NCBI GenBank assembly: GCA_003245395.1
Contig: QKDF01000080.1
Location: 1 to 6,558 of the forward strand
Direction of reading: 5' to 3'
Length of the DNA: 6,558 nt
Source of the DNA: Clostridia bacterium
Lineage (GTDB): Bacteria > Bacillota > Clostridia > Oscillospirales > Oscillospiraceae
A model generated the notes under the pieces. The model worked only from the letters and a program-made list of their open reading frames with translations. It had not been told where the DNA came from and did no database searches. The translations under genes were made by a program, and so were the position numbers. Shown here one piece after another: positions 6,558-6,558 of this stretch; position 1 is the stretch's first letter; each line of letters begins with the position of its first letter.

Positions 6558-6558
6558 A

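Overview
The window looks like a chromosomal piece of a low-oxygen, probably butyrate-forming Firmicute of the class Clostridia. Two things point there. IspH is fused to ribosomal protein S1, an arrangement typical of Clostridia, and the neighbouring CoA-transferase closely resembles the butyryl-CoA:acetate CoA-transferases of gut butyrate producers. The fairly even base composition would fit the Oscillospirales (Ruminococcaceae/Oscillospiraceae relatives), but the genus cannot be read from this sequence. All convincing genes lie on the minus strand, so transcription runs from high to low coordinates.

From right to left: at 6519-6557 a 14-bp hairpin with a T-run ends a gene lying outside the window. 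It is followed at once by a promoter (6493-6520) and a 12-base direct repeat (6469-6499). Then comes one tightly packed operon: a MurR/RpiR-type regulator (6453-5587), a HI0933/YhiN-family flavoprotein (5594-4365), cytidylate kinase cmk (4353-3679), a 1-acyl-glycerol-3-phosphate acyltransferase-like plsC (3682-3041) and the ispH-rpsA fusion (3050-1086). Junctions are overlaps of 4 to 10 bases or an 11-base gap. A strong hairpin terminator at 1043-1074 closes the unit, so it appears complete from promoter to terminator.

Left of the terminator, a separate and strong-looking promoter (992-1020) drives an acyl-CoA:acetate CoA-transferase gene, of which the first 311 codons are present before the window ends. 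The stretch between the terminator and that gene (934-1042) holds only this promoter and a 5' leader. No gap longer than 300 bases lacks a gene.

The operon joins a sugar-phosphate-type regulator to core growth functions: pyrimidine nucleotide supply (cmk), phospholipid acylation (plsC), isoprenoid supply (ispH), ribosomal protein S1, and a flavoprotein whose E. coli relative has been linked to 23S rRNA dihydrouridine. The most interesting detail is an eight-base Shine-Dalgarno sequence and in-frame ATG exactly at the IspH/S1 junction, which could release free S1 from the fused gene. I see no mobile element, CRISPR array, tRNA or rRNA.
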